From Deltaproteobacteria bacterium (GTDB taxonomy: Bacteria; Desulfobacterota; Syntrophia; Syntrophales; UBA5619): a stretch of DNA of 64,000 nucleotides. The notes under the pieces are model-generated. The model was not told the DNA's origin. It saw only the letters and a program-made list of their open reading frames with translations, and made no database searches. Shown here piece after piece: positions 7,992 through 17,544 of the stretch (the first letter of the stretch is position 1; every line of letters begins with the position of its first letter). The stretch lies in assembly GCA_021372695.1 (NCBI GenBank), contig JAJFTY010000054.1, forward strand, positions 1 through 64,000, written 5' to 3'. A program made the position numbers and the translations under genes.

Positions 7992-8100
7992 CCGCAGATC
8001 CCCCTTTCATGATCGAAAGACGACCGCCCTCACGGTCTGCAGCCAAACGGATAAAACGCCGTGCCGGACGTCATCCGGCATCCACTCGAATTTATTCCAG

Positions 8101-8120
8101 ATTCCGGCTCTCGCCGGAAT
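8101..8120. repeat. REP-like hairpin ATTCCGGC-GCCGGAAT
   Basis: Perfect 8-bp inverted repeat with loop TCTC, followed by GGCGGC. The form resembles dispersed bacterial REP units ending in GGAATGACGG. Only this clear copy is seen, so membership in a family is a guess. Confidence 0.35.
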
Positions 8121-8321
8121 GGCGGCTGACGACGTTGGCATATGGTATGTCGGAGCAATAACGCCAAGGATTCAATGGGGAAAGCCGTAATTTTCGATTG
8201 CCGCTATTGTTTACGCTAATGAACGTTGCGTGTCAATCTTTCGTTCAGAAAGGTCCTTCAGTACAGGGATCGAGGTACGAAGCAGTGACAAAGCCCAAAC
8301 GGGATCCACCGGAAAAAGCAA

Positions 8322-8350
8322 AGGGGTTAGCCGCCATTCGGCTAACCCCT
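8322..8350 (-). terminator. Terminator downstream of tRNA-Asn
   Basis: Arms 8322-8333 (AGGGGTTAGCCG) and 8339-8350 pair perfectly (12 bp) with a 5-base loop. On the minus strand it begins about 10 bases after the tRNA CCA end and is followed by a T-rich stretch. On the plus strand it is also followed by TTTTT, so it may act both ways. Confidence 0.85.
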
Positions 8351-8359
8351 TTTTGATTT

Positions 8360-8435
8360 TGGCTCCCCAGCGCGGACTCGAACCACGGACCCGATGGTTA
8401 ACAGCCATCTGCTCTACCGACTGAGCTACTGGGGA
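8360..8435 (-). tRNA. tRNA-Asn (anticodon GTT)
   Basis: The minus strand folds as a standard cloverleaf: acceptor TCCCCAG pairs with CTGGGGA, D-loop AGCTCAGTCGGTAGAGC, anticodon stem and loop GATGGCTGTTAACCATC with GTT, T-arm GTGGTTCGAGTCCGC. A genomically encoded CCA lies at 8360-8362; the discriminator base is G. Confidence 0.97.
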
Positions 8436-8454
8436 AAATCGGTCACGGAGGGCC

Positions 8455-8483
8455 TTCATATTATAAGAACCGGCCTTTGTCAA
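8455..8483 (-). promoter_or_regulatory. Promoter of tRNA-Asn
   Basis: Minus strand TTGACA (8483-8478), 17-base spacer, TATGAA (8460-8455), about 20 bases before the mature tRNA 5' end. An overlapping TATAAT (8465-8460) is also present but is too close to this -35. Confidence 0.55.
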
Positions 8484-8552
8484 CAGGTCTCTTGCATAAA
8501 AGAAAGGAAAAAATTTTCTCCCCTTATTTCGGCGATTCTGGGTGATTTGGGG

Positions 8553-8583
8553 TTGACATAAAAACGGCTGCCTGTGTTAGAAT
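8553..8583 (+). promoter_or_regulatory. Promoter of the Fe-S/ior/FprA gene group
   Basis: Perfect -35 TTGACA at 8553-8558 and TAGAAT at 8578-8583, spacer 19 bases (or TTAGAA with 18). It lies about 60 bases before the start codon of the first gene. Confidence 0.6.
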
Positions 8584-8645
8584 GCGCCCGCTACCGGGAG
8601 ACACGCCGACCCGGAAAATCTGAACGGCGGAGGCAAAGCAGCATC

Positions 8646-9785
8646 ATGCAAGAGTGCGAATCGGTTCCGGCGAAGCGGGAAAGCGGCCGCGGAGGGCAGA
8701 AGGAGCTCGAGAAAGAGGTCATCGCGACCGGTCTCTGCACGGGTTGCGGCGCTTGCGTCGGGATCTGCCCCTACCAGGCCGTCTATCATGACCGGACCGT
8801 TGTTCTGCATGCCTGCGATCTGGCCGAAGGACAGTGCTATGCCGTCTGCCCACGGACGCCAATGGATCTGGAGGCGCTGCGCAGGGGGCTGTACGATGAA
8901 GCCGATCTGACGCCGGAACTCGGGGCGGTGAAGGGGTTTTTCATGACCCGCGCGGTGGACGAAGGAATCCGGCGTCAGGCGCAGCACGGCGGAACCGTCA
9001 CCGCCCTGATGGCGCTCGCCCTCCGGGAGGGGCTCATCGATGCGGCCGTTCTGGCGACGCAGGGGGAGGGGCTTCTCCCCAGCAGCGTGACGGTCGCCGA
9101 CGCGGCCGCGGCCGGAAATGCGGGGCGGAGTCGTTTTGTCGTTTCGCCTACCATCGCTGAATTCAACCGTATCCGCCGGGGCGATCCGGCGAAGATCGGC
9201 GTTGTCGCGACCCCGTGCCAGGCCCTGGCTCTGGCCAAAATGCGAAAATGGGGCCGTGATGCGGCATCGTCTCCCGGCTCCCGCGAAGCCGGTGCCGTCA
9301 TGGAAAAGCTGAAACTCGTGATCGGGCTCTTCTGTGGCTGGGCACTCTCCTGGCAAAAGCTGACCGCCCTGCTGAAGGGAAAAGTGGATCTCGGCCGGGT
9401 GACGGGGATGGACATCCCGCCCAGCCGATATCACACCCTTGAGGTTTATACGGAAAGCGAAACCGTCCGGGTCTCCCTCGACGAGGTCAACCCCTGCGTC
9501 CGGGAGGCCTGCCACACCTGCCCCGACATGACGGCGGAATTCAGCGATCTCTCGGTGGGGTCGGCCCGGCTTCCGGAAGGTTGGGAGACGGCCCGGTCGT
9601 GGAACCAGGTGCTCGTCCGGACGAAGCGGGGTATGGATCTGTTGGAGCTGGCCCGCAGCCGGGGCGTGCTCGAATTCCGTCCGGTGCCGGAGGGAAATCT
9701 GGAAAAGCTGAAGGCAGCCGCGCTGGGGAAGAAGAGGGCGGCGGAAGAGCGGATGTGTCACAACGCCGGCGCCCAGGCGGGCTGA
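8646..9785 (+). CDS. Coenzyme F420 hydrogenase/dehydrogenase beta subunit-like Fe-S flavoprotein
   Basis: A 379-residue protein with an N-terminal 4Fe-4S site (Cys31, 34, 37, 41 in CTGCGACVGICP), a further Cys57/64/68 group, then the FrhB/FdhB N- and C-terminal domains (GGTVTALMALALREGLID; VATPCQALALAKM; FCGWALSW; ACHTCPDM). These proteins carry FAD and Fe-S clusters and move electrons between ferredoxin and another carrier. F420 itself is not expected in this lineage, so the partner is probably ferredoxin. The ATG at 8646 is chosen because GGAGG lies 13 bases upstream; the open frame to 8574 runs into the promoter. It leads the group with iorAB and may pass electrons from the Ior enzyme. Confidence 0.85.
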   Translation: MQECESVPAKRESGRGGQKELEKEVIATGLCTGCGACVGICPYQAVYHDRTVVLHACDLAEGQCYAVCPRTPMDLEALRRGLYDEADLTPELGAVKGFFMTRAVDEGIRRQAQHGGTVTALMALALREGLIDAAVLATQGEGLLPSSVTVADAAAAGNAGRSRFVVSPTIAEFNRIRRGDPAKIGVVATPCQALALAKMRKWGRDAASSPGSREAGAVMEKLKLVIGLFCGWALSWQKLTALLKGKVDLGRVTGMDIPPSRYHTLEVYTESETVRVSLDEVNPCVREACHTCPDMTAEFSDLSVGSARLPEGWETARSWNQVLVRTKRGMDLLELARSRGVLEFRPVPEGNLEKLKAAALGKKRAAEERMCHNAGAQAG

Positions 9786-9877
9786 GGCTGCGGGCCCGGA
9801 TCGGCCCAGGTCTTCACGTAAAATGGATAAGCCCGGGAAACGGCGGCCTGGACGGCGGGCGAACAGGGAGGAACCGG

Positions 9878-11821
9878 ATGTCATTGGATCGTGAACACAG
9901 GGAAGGGGACGAACTCCTGCTCATGGGGAACGAGGCGATCGCCCGCGGCGCCCTGGAGGCCGGAGTGCAGGTCGCGGCCGCCTACCCCGGCACCCCTTCC
10001 TCGGAAATCATCGAGACCCTCGCGCGTTTTGCCGCGCCGGGCGTGCTCTACGTCGAATGGTCCACGAACGAGAAGGTGGCGATGGAGGTGGCCGCAGCCG
10101 CCTCGTTTGCCGGTCTTCGCGCCCTCTGCGTGATGAAGCAGAACGGGGTCAACGTCGCCTCCGACTTTCTGCTCCACCTGACCGGATCGGGGACGCGGGG
10201 AGGGATGGTCATGGTCTCCTGCGACGATCCCGGCGCGCTCTCGAGCGTCAATGAGGGCGAGTCCCGTCATTTCGCGCGGCTGATGGAGATCCCGCTCCTC
10301 GAACCGGCGGACTTCCAGGAGGCGAAGGAGATGACCCGCTGGGCCTTCGACCTTTCGACGGAGATCCGGAACATCGTCATGCTCCGCAGCGTGACCCGGA
10401 TGTCGCATGCGAGCGGGAACGTGGTCCTGGGGGTGCTGCCGGCCGCAGGCGAAAAGGCGCGCTTCCGCTGCGACGGACCGCCGGCCGATCCCGATTGCGG
10501 TGCCGTGATCAGCACGCCGGTCGTCGTGAAGCACCGCCTCCAGCAGGAGAAGCTCCGGAAGGCCGTCGCCCTTTTCGAGACGAGTCCGTTCAACACCTAT
10601 GAGGGGCCCGAGGCCCCGGAGCTCCTGATCATCACCAGCAGCGCCTGTACGCTCTACAGCCGGGAGGCCGTGTCGCTGCTCTCGGCACAGGGGCGCGTGG
10701 GCATCCTGAAGCTCGGGACGACCTTCCCCGTGCCGCCCCTGCTGCTCAGGAAGCACTTGCAGAGGGCGGAAGCGGTCCTGGTCGTCGAGGAGGTGCTCCC
10801 GTTTCTCGAAGAGCAGGTCAAGATCTTCGCGGCCGAGCAGGCACGGGAGATCGGGATCAAGACCTTTTACGGGAAGAACGACGGAACCCTCCCGATGGCA
10901 GGCGAGCTGAACCCGGACCTGGTCGTTACCGCCGTGGGACGGATCCTGCGGATCGATCCTCCGGCCGTTCCCGCGGCGTATGCGGAAAAGCTCCGGCGGC
11001 TCGCATCCGCCGCACCGAAGCGGGAGCAGACCTTCTGCCCGGGCTGCCCCCACCGGGCCTCCTTCTGGAACATCCGCGAGGCGCTTCAGCGCGACAGCCG
11101 CGGCGGGTTCGTCTGCGGGGACATCGGTTGCTATGCGATGGCCTCCCTCTTTCCCGCCGCAGGTTTCCACACGTCCAAGACGCTCCATTCGATGGGATCG
11201 GGGACGGGTATCGCCTCCGGATTCGGCAAACTGGGACCGTTCGGCATGGAGCAGCCGGTGCTCGCCGTCTGCGGGGATTCAACCTTCTATCACGCGGCCA
11301 TTCCGGCGCTGATCAACGCCGTCCACCAGAATGCGGATCTCACCTTCATCGCCCTCGACAACAGCGGAACCGCAATGACCGGATTCCAGCCCCATCCGGG
11401 GACCGACGTGAACGCCATGGGCGAGGCCTCCCTCAAGGTCGATATCGCCGCGATCTGCCAGGCGATGGGGACGAAGGTGGTCACCTGCGACCCCTTCGCC
11501 GCGGTGGAAACCCGCGAGACCCTGAACCGCCTGATCGCAGAGCCCGGGATCAAGGTCCTGATCCTGAAGCAGTCCTGTGCCCTCTCACCGGAGAAAAAGG
11601 GGAAGAAAAGATTCCTCGTCCGGGTGGACGATGCGCTCTGCCGCGGCGAGTCCTGCGGCTGCAACCGGCTCTGCACGCGGATCTTCCGCTGCCCGGGGCT
11701 GCTCTGGAACCGGGAGAGAAAGAAGGCGGAGGTCGATGAGGTGATCTGCGCCGGCTGCGGGTTCTGCGCTGCGATCTGCCCGGCCGGGGCGATCCGCAGC
11801 GAGGAGGCGGTGACGTCATGA
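9878..11821 (+). CDS. iorA: Indolepyruvate ferredoxin oxidoreductase, alpha subunit
   Basis: Catalytic subunit (647 residues) that oxidatively decarboxylates aryl pyruvates to aryl-acetyl-CoA with ferredoxin as acceptor. In order: a pyrimidine-binding domain starting LMGNEAIARGALEAG with AAYPGTPSSE; a linking domain; a thiamine-diphosphate domain with CPGCPHR, GDIGCYAM and GSGTGIASGFG; and a C-terminal ferredoxin domain ending CAGCGFCAAICPAGA (Cys624, 627, 630, 634). The start at 9878 has AGGGAGGA just upstream, whereas an open frame to 9581 overlaps the previous gene. The stop overlaps the iorB start by four bases (ATGA), so the subunits are translationally coupled. Confidence 0.96.
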   Translation: MSLDREHREGDELLLMGNEAIARGALEAGVQVAAAYPGTPSSEIIETLARFAAPGVLYVEWSTNEKVAMEVAAAASFAGLRALCVMKQNGVNVASDFLLHLTGSGTRGGMVMVSCDDPGALSSVNEGESRHFARLMEIPLLEPADFQEAKEMTRWAFDLSTEIRNIVMLRSVTRMSHASGNVVLGVLPAAGEKARFRCDGPPADPDCGAVISTPVVVKHRLQQEKLRKAVALFETSPFNTYEGPEAPELLIITSSACTLYSREAVSLLSAQGRVGILKLGTTFPVPPLLLRKHLQRAEAVLVVEEVLPFLEEQVKIFAAEQAREIGIKTFYGKNDGTLPMAGELNPDLVVTAVGRILRIDPPAVPAAYAEKLRRLASAAPKREQTFCPGCPHRASFWNIREALQRDSRGGFVCGDIGCYAMASLFPAAGFHTSKTLHSMGSGTGIASGFGKLGPFGMEQPVLAVCGDSTFYHAAIPALINAVHQNADLTFIALDNSGTAMTGFQPHPGTDVNAMGEASLKVDIAAICQAMGTKVVTCDPFAAVETRETLNRLIAEPGIKVLILKQSCALSPEKKGKKRFLVRVDDALCRGESCGCNRLCTRIFRCPGLLWNRERKKAEVDEVICAGCGFCAAICPAGAIRSEEAVTS

Positions 11822-12432
11822 CCGAGAAATTGGCGAAGGATCCTTACAATATCGTGATTACGGGCGTCGGCGGGCAGGGAAACGTCATGGCTTCGCGGGT
11901 GCTCTCGAACATGCTGGTCCGCAAGGGGTTCAGGGTGACGATCGGGGAGACCTTCGGAATGTCCCAGCGCGGCGGTTCGGTCATGAGCCATATCCGGGTC
12001 TCGCCGACGGCGGTCTGGAGCCCGCAGATCCCGAAGGGGCAGGCGGATCTGATCGTGGCGCTGGAGCCGATCGAGGCGATCCGGGTACTCGCGGATTACG
12101 GAAATCCGGACGTGCGGGTCCTGGTGAACCTGCGGCCGATCTATCCGGTGGGGGTGATCACGGGCGCAGACGAGTACCCGACGGAAGCGACGATCCGGGA
12201 TGCGGTCACGTCTCTGTCGGCGCAGGCGTGCTTCCTTGCGGCGACGGACGAGGCGATCCGCCTCGGCAATCCGATACTCGGGAACATCGTCATGATCGGC
12301 GCCGTCGCGGGTCTCGGCGTCCTTCCGATCGACGCCGGACTCTTCGAGGCCGTGATCCGCGAGGGGATGCCGGCCGACCGGGTGGCAGCCAATCTCCGCG
12401 CCTTCGCGATCGGCGCGGCTGCTGCGTCCTGA
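11818..12432 (+). CDS. iorB: Indolepyruvate ferredoxin oxidoreductase, beta subunit
   Basis: Gamma-type (pyruvate ferredoxin oxidoreductase catalytic domain) subunit of 204 residues, the normal IorB length. The signature ITGVGGQGNVMASRVLS lies at residues 14-30, followed by GETFGMSQRGGSVMSHIR. It completes the IorAB enzyme. The ATG overlaps the iorA stop codon. Related two-subunit enzymes act on indolepyruvate, phenylpyruvate and hydroxyphenylpyruvate, so the role is aromatic amino-acid oxidation or, run in reverse, synthesis from aryl acids. Confidence 0.95.
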   Translation: MTEKLAKDPYNIVITGVGGQGNVMASRVLSNMLVRKGFRVTIGETFGMSQRGGSVMSHIRVSPTAVWSPQIPKGQADLIVALEPIEAIRVLADYGNPDVRVLVNLRPIYPVGVITGADEYPTEATIRDAVTSLSAQACFLAATDEAIRLGNPILGNIVMIGAVAGLGVLPIDAGLFEAVIREGMPADRVAANLRAFAIGAAAAS

Positions 12433-12485
12433 AACGAATCGGCTATCCCGCGGATCGGCCGACATTCATAAACGAGGTGAAAAGG

Positions 12486-13688
12486 GTGAAAGAGACATTC
12501 AAGGCCATACCTGTGACGGAGGATGTCTGGTGGGTCGGCGCGATCGACTGGAACATCCGGGATTTCCATGGCTATCAAACGAAGCGGGGGAGCACCTACA
12601 ACGCCTACCTGATCCTGGCGGACAAGATCACGCTGGTCGATACGGTGAAGGCCCCCTTCCGCGCCGAGATGATGGAACGGATCGCGTCGGTCGTCGATCC
12701 GGCGAAGATCGACTACATTGTCTCCAACCACTCGGAGATGGACCACTCCGGCGCCCTTCCCGACGTGATCCGGGCGGTCAATCCCGAAAAGGTTTTCGCC
12801 TCGACCGCCGGGGCGAAAACCCTCGCGGAACTCTTCCCGCTCGACCGTGAGATTACGGCCGTCAAGGACGGCGAAAAGCTCAGCCTGGGCAACCGTACCC
12901 TCAGCTTCATGGAGACCCGAATGCTCCACTGGCCGGACAGCATGTTCGCCTATCTGAACGAAGAGGAACTCCTCTTCTCGCAGGACGCCTTCGGCATGCA
13001 TTACGCCTCCTCGGCGCGGTTCGCCGACGAGTGCGATCCGGCGATCCTGGCCTATGAATCGGCGACCTACTATGCGAACATCCTCCTGCCCTACTCGGCG
13101 CTGGTGGCCAAACTGATCGAGAAGGTGACCGCCCTGGGCTTGAACTTCCGGATCATCGCCCCCGATCATGGGCCGGTCTGGCGCCGGGAGACCGGAGGGA
13201 TCATCGGAAACTACGCCAATTGGGCCAGCCAGAGGCCGGAGGCGAAGGCGGTCGTCGTCTACGCGACGATGTGGCACAGCACCGAACGCATGGCCCGGGC
13301 GATCGGCGAGGGGCTCGCGGCGGGCGGACTTCACGTGAAGCTCATGTCGATGGACCACGTGCACCGCAGCGACGTCATCTACGAGCTCCTCGACGCGGGC
13401 GCGATCGCCGTCGGCTCCTCGACGCTCAATAACCAGATGTTGCCGCATATGGCGGATGTTCTCACCTACCTCAAGGGGCTCAAACCGAGGAATCTGATCG
13501 GCACGGCCTTCGGCTCCTACGGCTGGAGCGGGGAGGCGGTGAAGCAGATTGAGGAAATTCTGGCAGAGATGAAGGTGGAAAAAGTCGCCGAAGGGATCCG
13601 GGTGAAGAATGCGCCGGATCCGGAGTGCCTCGGCCGGTGCTATGAAACGGGAAAGACGATGGCGGAGACGCTCCGGGGCCGCCTGTAG
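12486..13688 (+). CDS. FprA family A-type flavoprotein (flavodiiron oxygen/NO reductase)
   Basis: Flavodiiron protein of 400 residues that reduces O2 to water or NO to N2O. The N-terminal metallo-lactamase-like domain carries the diiron ligands His82, Glu84, Asp86 and His87 (SNHSEMDH), with a further conserved His near LHWPDSM and one in APDHGPVW. The C-terminal flavodoxin domain starts near residue 255 ([14 protein letters not shown]) and binds FMN. The start is taken as GTG at 12486, with GAGGTG six bases before it; no ATG is better placed. Rubredoxin, its usual electron donor, follows directly. Confidence 0.93.
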   Translation: MKETFKAIPVTEDVWWVGAIDWNIRDFHGYQTKRGSTYNAYLILADKITLVDTVKAPFRAEMMERIASVVDPAKIDYIVSNHSEMDHSGALPDVIRAVNPEKVFASTAGAKTLAELFPLDREITAVKDGEKLSLGNRTLSFMETRMLHWPDSMFAYLNEEELLFSQDAFGMHYASSARFADECDPAILAYESATYYANILLPYSALVAKLIEKVTALGLNFRIIAPDHGPVWRRETGGIIGNYANWASQRPEAKAVVVYATMWHSTERMARAIGEGLAAGGLHVKLMSMDHVHRSDVIYELLDAGAIAVGSSTLNNQMLPHMADVLTYLKGLKPRNLIGTAFGSYGWSGEAVKQIEEILAEMKVEKVAEGIRVKNAPDPECLGRCYETGKTMAETLRGRL

Positions 13689-13744
13689 CGGCACGGAAGG
13701 GCCCGTCGGCCCGGGCGCGTCCATTTTTTGAGAAGGAGTCTGGC

Positions 13745-13903
13745 ATGGGAAAATACGTATGCGGGATATGCGGATATGTCTACGACCCGGCGGCGGGGGA
13801 TCCCGACAACGGGGTGGCCGCAGGCGTTTCCTTTGAGAAGCTGCCCGAGGAGTGGGTCTGCCCGATTTGCGGCGCCGCCAGGGACGAATTCGCGCCGGAA
13901 TAG
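13745..13903 (+). CDS. Rubredoxin
   Basis: A 52-residue electron carrier with one Fe(Cys)4 site: Cys6, Cys9, Cys39, Cys42 in CGICGY and CPICGA, plus the usual YDP, Gly and Trp37 positions. The ATG at 13745 is preceded by GAAGGAG. It sits between the FprA and rubrerythrin genes and can donate electrons to both. Confidence 0.96.
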   Translation: MGKYVCGICGYVYDPAAGDPDNGVAAGVSFEKLPEEWVCPICGAARDEFAPE

Positions 13904-13912
13904 GCGGGTACC

Positions 13913-14407
13913 ATGGCGGGAACACGGGAGGCACTGCAGCAGGCTTACGCAGGCGAGGCCAAGGCGGCCCTGCGCCTGAGGGTCTACGCGGACAAGGCGG
14001 AGGCGGAGGGCTATCCCCAGATGGCGAAGCTTTTCCGCGTGATTGCCCGGTCCGAGGAGATCCACGGGGCGAGGGCGCTCCGGGCTCTCAAAGATGTCCG
14101 GACGACCGAGGAGAACCTCAAGGAGAGCTTCGAATCCGAACGGGGGGTCGCGGCCGTTGCCTACGGCCAGTTCGTGCGGGAGGCCGAGGCAGAGGGAAAC
14201 CGGGCCGCGGCACTCCATTTCAGCCAGAGCCGCGATGTCGAAGAGGGCCATGCGAAGCTCTACAAGGAGGCGATGAACCACATGCTGGAGGAGAGGGAGA
14301 CGACCTACCACGTCTGCCTGATCTGCGGCTACATTGCGGACGGTCTCCCGCCCGAGGTCTGTCCGGTCTGTGGGGCCGCGAAGGAGAAATTCGAACCCTT
14401 CCGCTGA
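13913..14407 (+). CDS. Rubrerythrin
   Basis: Peroxide reductase of 164 residues. Residues 1-125 form the ferritin-like four-helix domain with paired Glu ligands (AGEAKAALRLRVYADKAE; SEEIHGARAL; EAEAEGNRAA; VEEGHAKLY). The C-terminal domain is rubredoxin-like with CLICGY and CPVCGA. Last gene of the oxygen-defence group, nine bases after rubredoxin. Such sets are characteristic of strict anaerobes. Confidence 0.95.
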   Translation: MAGTREALQQAYAGEAKAALRLRVYADKAEAEGYPQMAKLFRVIARSEEIHGARALRALKDVRTTEENLKESFESERGVAAVAYGQFVREAEAEGNRAAALHFSQSRDVEEGHAKLYKEAMNHMLEERETTYHVCLICGYIADGLPPEVCPVCGAAKEKFEPFR

Positions 14408-14498
14408 CCGACCAGCGGCCATCGGGAATCCGGATCCCTCCGCAAGTGGGATATCGTTTCGACCCGAATGATGACGGAATCATAATCGGAGGATCGCG

Positions 14499-14900
14499 AT
14501 GAGGGGTGTGCTCTTGCGCTGGCTTGTACTGGCGGCGGCCGTTCTGATAGCCTCCTGGCTCCTGGACGGAATCCGGGTGGCCGGCGTCCTGCCCGCCCTG
14601 CTCGCTGCGGCGCTCCTCGGAATTCTCAATGCGGTCCTGCGTCCGCTTCTGATCGTGCTGACCCTGCCCCTGAATATTCTGACCCTGGGGCTCTTCACCT
14701 TTGTGATCAATGCACTGATGCTCATGCTCGTCTCCTACCTGATCCCCGGATTCGACGTCCGGGGGTTCTGGACCGCCGTTTTCGGCGCCCTGATCATCGG
14801 CCTGGTGAGCTGGCTGCTGAACCGGTTCATCGGTTCGGGCGGGCGCGTCGAGACGGAGACGGTCATCGACCTGAAGCAGAGGCGCGGCCGATGGGAGTGA
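14499..14900 (+). CDS. Phage-holin-family-4-like membrane protein (PF04020 type)
   Basis: A 133-residue membrane protein with four hydrophobic helices (near residues 5-22, 26-45, 52-78, 86-107), matching the short four-helix family named after mycobacterial phage holins but widespread as a cellular protein. [33 protein letters not shown] is the typical family region, split here across helices two and three. GGAGG precedes the ATG. Its end overlaps the mutS start by 10 bases. Nothing nearby suggests a phage; function unknown. Confidence 0.85.
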   Translation: MRGVLLRWLVLAAAVLIASWLLDGIRVAGVLPALLAAALLGILNAVLRPLLIVLTLPLNILTLGLFTFVINALMLMLVSYLIPGFDVRGFWTAVFGALIIGLVSWLLNRFIGSGGRVETETVIDLKQRRGRWE

Positions 14901-17509
14901 GCGACCTGAGCCCTGCCATGCGCCAGTATGTGGAGGTGAAGGAGCGCTACCCCGACTGCATCCTCTTCTTCCGGATGGGCGATTTCTACGAGATGTTCTT
15001 CGACGACGCGGTGACCGCTTCCCGGGTCCTCGAAATCACGCTGACGTCGCGCAACAAGAATAAGGAAGACGCCGTTCCCCTGTGCGGTTTCCCCTACCAC
15101 GCCGCAACCGGCTACATCGCGAAGCTGATCGAAAACGGGTTCAAGGTAGCCGTCTGCGAGCAGATGGAGGATCCGAAGCTGGCCAAGGGGGTGGTGAAGC
15201 GGGAGGTGATCCGGGTGATCACCCCCGGCCTCGTTCTGGATCCGGAAAATCTCGACGCCAAAGAGAACAACTACCTTGCATCCCTGGTCGCCTCGAACGG
15301 CATTCTGGCCCTCGCCTTCGTCGACATCTCGACCGGGGAGTTCCGCGTCACCGAGACGGACGACCGTGAGTATTTTCTCGTCCAGGCGGCGGGGCTCCCG
15401 ATCCGCGAAATCCTCGTCGCAGACGGCTTCGGGGATGAGGCGCTGATCCGCTCCGTGGTCGGGGAAGGGGAGGGGTGCCTGATCAACCGGCTGCCGACCG
15501 AGCGCTTCGATCCTGCGGCGGCGGGCGCCCTGCTGCGCGACCGGTTCACGGCGGAGAGGCTCTCGGTCATGGCGCTCGAATCCCATCCGGCCGCGGCTGC
15601 CGCCGCCGGCGCCGTCCTCGCCTATACGATGGAGACTCAGAAAGACGGGCTCGCCCACATCAACGAGCTTGCTTGGTTCGAAAGCGGCGCCCATCTGCTC
15701 CTGGACGAGACGGCGAAAAGGAACCTCGAACTCTTCGCCACAATCGCAGAGGGGAAGAAAAGCGGCTCCCTCTTTCACGTGCTCGACGAGACGGTCACCG
15801 CGCTCGGTGCGCGGAGGCTCCGCTGGTGGCTGAACCATCCCCTGCGCGATCCGCTCCGGATCCGGGAGAGGCTGGCCGCGGTTTCGGAGATCCGAGAAGA
15901 TCACCTGCTCCGGGAGTCGCTCCGGACGGTTCTGAAGTCGGTATACGACCTGGAGCGTCTGGGGAGCCGGATCGCGGTCGGGCTCGCGGGCGGCAGGGAT
16001 CTGGCCGCACTCCGGGCTTCGCTCCGCGTCCTCCCGTCTCTCCGCGAGACCGTCGACCGGTGCGGAGCCCCGCTGCTCAGGGAGATCCATGACGGGATCG
16101 ATGAGATGCCGGATCTCCGGGTGCTGATCGAGCGGGCGATCGTCGACGATCCGCCCATCACGATCCGCGAGGGCGGGATCATCCGCGAGGGTTACGATCC
16201 GGAGCTGGACGGTCTGATCTCGGTCATGCGGGATGGCCGGAAATGGATCGCCGCGCTCGAGGCCAAGGAGAGGCAGAAGACAGGCATCCACTCGTTGAAG
16301 GTGGGGTTCAACAACGTCTTCGGATACTACATCGAAGTCACGAAGGCCAATGCCCCCCTCGTCCCGGCCGAGTACATCCGGAAGCAGACCCTGGTGAATG
16401 CGGAGCGCTACATCAACGAGGAACTCAAGGGGTACGAGGAGACGGTCCTCCATGCTGACGAACGGCGGCAGGCACGCGAGTACGATCTCTTCGTCGAGAT
16501 CCGGAGCCGGATCGCCGGGGAGATCCGGCGCATCCAGGGGAGCGCGGCCCGGATCGCCGATCTGGACGCCGTCGCGTCGCTCGCCGAAGTGGCCGAAAGA
16601 TACGGCTACTGCTGCCCCGTGGTCGATTCCGAGGATACGATCGAAATCACGGACGGCCGCCATCCCGTGGTCGAACGGCTCGCCGGGAAGAGCGGCTTCG
16701 TCCCGAACGATCTCCTCCTCGACCTGGAGAAGAACCGCTTTCTGATCATCACCGGCCCCAACATGGCGGGGAAGTCGACCTTCATCCGGCAGGCAGCCCT
16801 GATCGTGCTCATGGCCCAGATGGGGAGCTTCGTCCCCGCGACCCGGGCGAGGATCGGTGCGGTCGACCGGATCTTTACGCGTATCGGCGCGGCGGACAGC
16901 CTCTCCCGGGGGCAGAGCACCTTCATGGTGGAGATGACCGAGGTCGCCGAGATCCTCAGCCATGCGACGAAAAGGAGCCTCATCATCCTCGACGAAGTGG
17001 GGAGGGGGACCAGCACCTTCGACGGGCTCAGCATCGCCTGGGCGACGGCGGAATACATCCATGACGCCCCTTCCCTCGGGGCCAGGACGCTCTTCGCCAC
17101 TCACTACCACGAGTTGACCGAGCTCGCCGTCACCAAGGAGGGGGTCCGGAATTTCAACATCGCCGTCCGCGAGTGGGGGGAGAAGATCATTTTCCTGCGG
17201 AAGATCATGGAAGGCGGCACCAACCGGAGCTACGGCATCCAGGTGGCGCGGCTGGCCGGGGTGCCTTCCGAGGTGATTACCCGGGCCGGGGAAATCCTCA
17301 ACAATCTGGAGAAGGGGGAGCTCGACGCGGCCGGGATGCCGAAGATCGCCCGCGGCCGGAGAGCGGACCGTAAGAACCCCAATCAGCTCACCTTGTTTTC
17401 CGGAGAGGGGGATGCGATACTGGATGAAATCCGCAGCTGCGATCCCATGAGGCTGACACCGCTGGATGCGCTGCAGCATCTGAACGACTGGAAAACGAGG
17501 CTGGAGTAG
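14891..17509 (+). CDS. mutS: DNA mismatch repair protein MutS
   Basis: Mismatch-recognition ATPase of 872 residues (family about 850-880). The mismatch-reading motif [15 protein letters not shown] lies at residues 22-36 (Phe and Glu of the F-x-E wedge). Connector, lever and clamp domains follow. The ATPase domain has Walker [10 protein letters not shown] near residue 622, a signature region [13 protein letters not shown], and Walker [15 protein letters not shown]. It overlaps the holin-like gene and is followed after 35 bases by the lipid-transporter genes. No mutL is in the window. Confidence 0.98.
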   Translation: MGVSDLSPAMRQYVEVKERYPDCILFFRMGDFYEMFFDDAVTASRVLEITLTSRNKNKEDAVPLCGFPYHAATGYIAKLIENGFKVAVCEQMEDPKLAKGVVKREVIRVITPGLVLDPENLDAKENNYLASLVASNGILALAFVDISTGEFRVTETDDREYFLVQAAGLPIREILVADGFGDEALIRSVVGEGEGCLINRLPTERFDPAAAGALLRDRFTAERLSVMALESHPAAAAAAGAVLAYTMETQKDGLAHINELAWFESGAHLLLDETAKRNLELFATIAEGKKSGSLFHVLDETVTALGARRLRWWLNHPLRDPLRIRERLAAVSEIREDHLLRESLRTVLKSVYDLERLGSRIAVGLAGGRDLAALRASLRVLPSLRETVDRCGAPLLREIHDGIDEMPDLRVLIERAIVDDPPITIREGGIIREGYDPELDGLISVMRDGRKWIAALEAKERQKTGIHSLKVGFNNVFGYYIEVTKANAPLVPAEYIRKQTLVNAERYINEELKGYEETVLHADERRQAREYDLFVEIRSRIAGEIRRIQGSAARIADLDAVASLAEVAERYGYCCPVVDSEDTIEITDGRHPVVERLAGKSGFVPNDLLLDLEKNRFLIITGPNMAGKSTFIRQAALIVLMAQMGSFVPATRARIGAVDRIFTRIGAADSLSRGQSTFMVEMTEVAEILSHATKRSLIILDEVGRGTSTFDGLSIAWATAEYIHDAPSLGARTLFATHYHELTELAVTKEGVRNFNIAVREWGEKIIFLRKIMEGGTNRSYGIQVARLAGVPSEVITRAGEILNNLEKGELDAAGMPKIARGRRADRKNPNQLTLFSGEGDAILDEIRSCDPMRLTPLDALQHLNDWKTRLE

Positions 17510-17544
17510 AACGGACCAAGGCGATCACGTTCCGGGCGTATACC

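Larger units (their letters stand above)
7992..8359. other. 368-base intergenic region with short hairpins
   Basis: No gene is supported. It contains two small hairpins: 8072-8090 (TGCCGGA/TCCGGCA) and 8101-8120 (ATTCCGGC/GCCGGAAT followed by GGCGG), the latter resembling common REP-like units. The tRNA-Asn terminator occupies its right end. Confidence 0.5.

Noticed and set aside
8646..9785. Evidence for coenzyme F420 use
   Set aside because: The family includes many ferredoxin-linked members and no F420 synthesis gene is in the window.
12141..13934. Open frame of 597 codons opposite the FprA gene
   Set aside because: Antisense shadow covering parts of iorB, FprA and rubredoxin.
14499..14900. 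Possible prophage because of the holin family name
   Set aside because: The family is common as a chromosomal membrane protein. No lysin, integrase or structural phage gene is nearby.
14735..17479. Very long open frame (914 codons) on the minus strand opposite mutS
   Set aside because: It mirrors the codon pattern of mutS, contains runs of low-complexity charged residues and has no recognisable domain. Long antisense frames are expected in GC-rich genes.
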